Both the position numbers and the translations under genes were made by a program. A stretch of DNA of 16,382 bases from Candidatus Berkelbacteria bacterium. GTDB taxonomy: Bacteria > Patescibacteriota > UBA1384 > VFKW01. How positions within the stretch are numbered: the stretch's first letter is position 1; each line of letters opens with the position of its first letter. The DNA is taken from positions 1-16,382 of the forward strand of contig VFKW01000100.1 in NCBI GenBank assembly GCA_009885355.1, read 5' to 3'. The notes beneath the pieces are model-generated. The model had not been told where the DNA came from and made no database searches. It worked only from the letters and a program-made list of their open reading frames with translations. Of the stretch, positions 14,571 to 16,382 are shown in pieces.

Positions 14571-16322
14571 ATGGAAAATTTAAGAAAAGAAGCTGCTGAA
14601 GCACTTATTTCAAGTCTTTATCAGCAAAATATATCAGACCCAGAAGTTTTCTCTCGGCTCCACCGTAAAGTAGTGGGGGAATTTGGCGTGACCATGTTTA
14701 CAAACGACGAACTGAGCAAATTATACCATAAAATGTTGAAATTGGGAAAAATTTCGCAAAATAAAACGATAGAAAATTTACTTCGTCAGAAAAAAGTACG
14801 CTCATTGTCCGGCATTGTGGTAGTGTCAATTTTGACCAAGCCATATGATTGTCCTGGAAATTGTTTGTATTGTCCAAGTCAAGACAACTTGCCGAAAAGT
14901 TATATGAAAAATGAGCCGGCAGTGATGAGAGCTATACTAAATGGATTTGATCCTTATAGACAGACACAAAATCGACTTGAAGCCCTGAAAGCAACCGGAC
15001 ATCCGCTGGATAAAATAAATATTCGAATCATTGGCGGGACTTGGTCGTATTATCCAAAAAGATATCAGACTTGGTATATTAAGAGAGTATATCAAGCCGC
15101 AAATGAATTTGACGGCAAATCCAAATTTCAAATGTCAAATGACAAAATAAATGATCAAATCCCTCATTCGAGTCTGAGCCTGAGGGCTCATCCCTCTCTT
15201 CGAGAGCCTGAGGGCTCCTCAGAGTCTCGAACGGCAGAGTCGAAGACAATGGCCCCGCCTACCGGCGAGGCAGGCAATGACCAATGTCTTACACAATTAC
15301 AAAAAGAGAATGAGACGGCGGGGTGTCGACTGGTGGAGATTTCGGTGGAGACGCGGCAAGATTATATAAATGAAGTGGAAATTTGTCGATTGCGAGAACT
15401 CGGGGTTACGAAAGTTGAGCTAGGCGTGCAATCAATTTATGATGATGTCTTGATAAAAAATCGTCGTGGGCATGATGTTGCTTGTACTATACGGGCGACA
15501 AAAATTTTAAAAGACGCCGGATTTAAAGTTGCTTATCAAGTCATGTTAAATCTGGCCGGCTCTGATTTTGAACGAGATAAAAAAATGCTGGAAGAATTAT
15601 TTGCAAATCCAGACTTTCGACCGGATTATTTGAAAATTTATCCACTGGCTGTTGTCAAAGAAGCACCGATTTATGAGCTTTACAAAAAAGGCGAACTTAA
15701 AATCTATAACGCTGAGCAACTGAGCGAACTGATTGGTACTTTTAAAAAAGATGTGGCGCCGAAATATTTGAGAATTGAGCGGATTATTCGCGATATTCCA
15801 TCGGATGATATTGTCGAAGGCGGAGCAAAAGTCTCAAATTTACGACAACTTATCCAAGAAAAAATGATAGTAGATAAAAAAAGTTGCCAGTGTATCCGCT
15901 GCCGCGAAATCGGGGGCGAAGATATTGATGGCAAAAAATGGCAGATTTTTCGTGAAGACTACGAGGCATCCGATGGATTAGAAATATTTTTGAGTGTTGA
16001 ATCCGAGGATCGTGCAAAGATTCTTAGTATTTTACGATTAAGGATAAATAATAAAAATAATTTTCTTAAAGTTTTGAATGGCGCGGGTATTGTCCGTGAA
16101 ATGCATACTTATGGCGCCCAGGTATCAATCGATCATAAAAACAGTGAAGCGGCGCAACATCGCGGATATGGCAAGATGCTTTTAGCTGAGGCTGAAAATA
16201 TCGTTAAAAGCGAATTTGGACTATCTAAAATGGCCGTGATCGCCGGAGTCGGTGCGAGGGAGTATTTTCGCAAATTTGGCTATGAGATCGAGGATAGTTA
16301 TATGACCAAGCTAATAAGCTAA
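14571..16322 (+). CDS. elp3: Elp3-like tRNA uridine(34) carboxymethyl-transferring radical SAM/GNAT enzyme
   Basis: A stand-alone Elp3. In known systems it uses SAM, a 4Fe-4S cluster and acetyl-CoA to build the cm5 side chain on wobble uridine of tRNA. The radical SAM cluster motif is Cys94-X3-Cys98-X2-Cys101, followed by NEPAVMRAILNGFDPY (114-129) and GGTWSYYP (155-162). The zinc-type motif CQCIRC lies at 439-444. The GNAT domain follows, with GLEIFLS (469-475), QHRGYGKMLL (529-538) and REYFRKFGY near the end. Residues about 184-238 are an inserted low-complexity stretch encoded by palindromic repeats; without it the length would be normal. The last residues KLIS and the TAA stop lie inside an octamer tandem repeat. 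The ribosome site is weak (AGG 14561-14563). Confidence 0.93.
   Translation: MENLRKEAAEALISSLYQQNISDPEVFSRLHRKVVGEFGVTMFTNDELSKLYHKMLKLGKISQNKTIENLLRQKKVRSLSGIVVVSILTKPYDCPGNCLYCPSQDNLPKSYMKNEPAVMRAILNGFDPYRQTQNRLEALKATGHPLDKINIRIIGGTWSYYPKRYQTWYIKRVYQAANEFDGKSKFQMSNDKINDQIPHSSLSLRAHPSLREPEGSSESRTAESKTMAPPTGEAGNDQCLTQLQKENETAGCRLVEISVETRQDYINEVEICRLRELGVTKVELGVQSIYDDVLIKNRRGHDVACTIRATKILKDAGFKVAYQVMLNLAGSDFERDKKMLEELFANPDFRPDYLKIYPLAVVKEAPIYELYKKGELKIYNAEQLSELIGTFKKDVAPKYLRIERIIRDIPSDDIVEGGAKVSNLRQLIQEKMIVDKKSCQCIRCREIGGEDIDGKKWQIFREDYEASDGLEIFLSVESEDRAKILSILRLRINNKNNFLKVLNGAGIVREMHTYGAQVSIDHKNSEAAQHRGYGKMLLAEAENIVKSEFGLSKMAVIAGVGAREYFRKFGYEIEDSYMTKLIS
15120..15284 (+). repeat. In-frame palindromic repeat insertion in elp3
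   Basis: This stretch encodes roughly 55 residues absent from the usual Elp3 pattern between AANEFDG and the conserved NETA...ETRQDY segment. It contains outer inverted arms (15167-15178 against 15218-15231), the 14-bp sequence GAGCCTGAGGGCTC twice (15176-15189 and 15204-15217), each able to fold, and a GC-rich palindrome-like piece around CCTACCGGCGAGG (15258-15270). The exact ends are approximate. Confidence 0.7.
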
Positions 16323-16360
16323 TAAGCTAATAAGCTAATAAGCTAATAAGCTAATAAGCT
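16308..16360 (+). repeat. Tandem octamer repeat (AAGCTAAT, about 6.6 copies)
   Basis: Perfect AAGCTAAT units run for 53 bp. The elp3 stop codon TAA (16320-16322) is supplied by the second unit. It resembles the degenerate AAGCT repeats behind rny and near the DUF378 gene. Confidence 0.9.
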
Positions 16361-16382
16361 ATTTTAACATTTTCAATTTAAA

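Noticed and set aside
16308..16360. Possible CRISPR array from the regularly spaced repeat
   Set aside because: Units are contiguous octamers without unique spacers, and no cas gene is near.

Overview
The window looks like chromosomal DNA from an uncultured Patescibacteria (CPR) bacterium, probably of the Parcubacteria side; this is an inference. The signs are AT-rich genes with strong Shine-Dalgarno sites, a DUF5661 protein, small secreted or membrane proteins without close relatives, a stand-alone bacterial Elp3, and the GC-rich palindrome CCTGCCTGCCGGCAGGCAGG that litters many CPR genomes. TGA is used as a stop (ymdB), so the TGA=Gly code of Gracilibacteria/SR1 does not apply. No tRNA, rRNA, CRISPR array or transposase gene was seen.

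Layout. 104-2736 (-): a magnesium-type P-type ATPase (MgtA-like) broken into two frames at an A8 run. 2737-2850: a compact divergent promoter region. 2851-4662 (+): typA/bipA, followed by a hairpin, a 138-bp MITE-like palindromic element and a terminator. 4896-8035 (+): a consensus promoter, a ~190-nt leader, then rny (RNase Y), a YqfO/NIF3 C-terminal-domain protein, ymdB phosphodiesterase and a truncated HU-like protein; the last three genes overlap their neighbours. 8117-9187 (-): a flippase-like (UPF0104) membrane protein. 9324-9530 (-): DUF378 protein. 9680-9943 (-): DUF5661 protein. 9983-10079: second copy of the palindromic element. 10110-12108 (-): an ABC-2 type exporter, permease plus an ATPase broken by a single missing base. 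12237-13813 (-): three small proteins, one anchored, one secreted with Thr-Pro ends and one with three membrane segments. 13831-14547 (-): a Trm9-like SAM methyltransferase. 14571-16322 (+): an Elp3-like radical SAM/GNAT enzyme that carries an in-frame repeat insertion and ends inside a tandem octamer repeat.

How the parts may work together. rny and ymdB are also neighbours in Firmicutes, which points to an RNA-turnover/cyclic-nucleotide operon. Elp3 and the Trm9-like methyltransferase are divergent with only 23 bp between them. In eukaryotes these enzymes act in sequence on wobble uridine of tRNA, so a bacterial mcm5U-type pathway is the most interesting functional hypothesis here. The minus-strand run from the methyltransferase down to the ABC permease could be one transcription unit.

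The most unusual DNA is the layered repeat population: a 97-bp MITE-like element in two copies with compensatory base changes, a 20-bp palindrome inserted twice inside one of them, related palindromes inserted in frame in elp3, and a dispersed AAGCT-rich repeat at several gene ends. Both broken genes lack one A in an A run, so sequencing error is a serious alternative to real pseudogenes.
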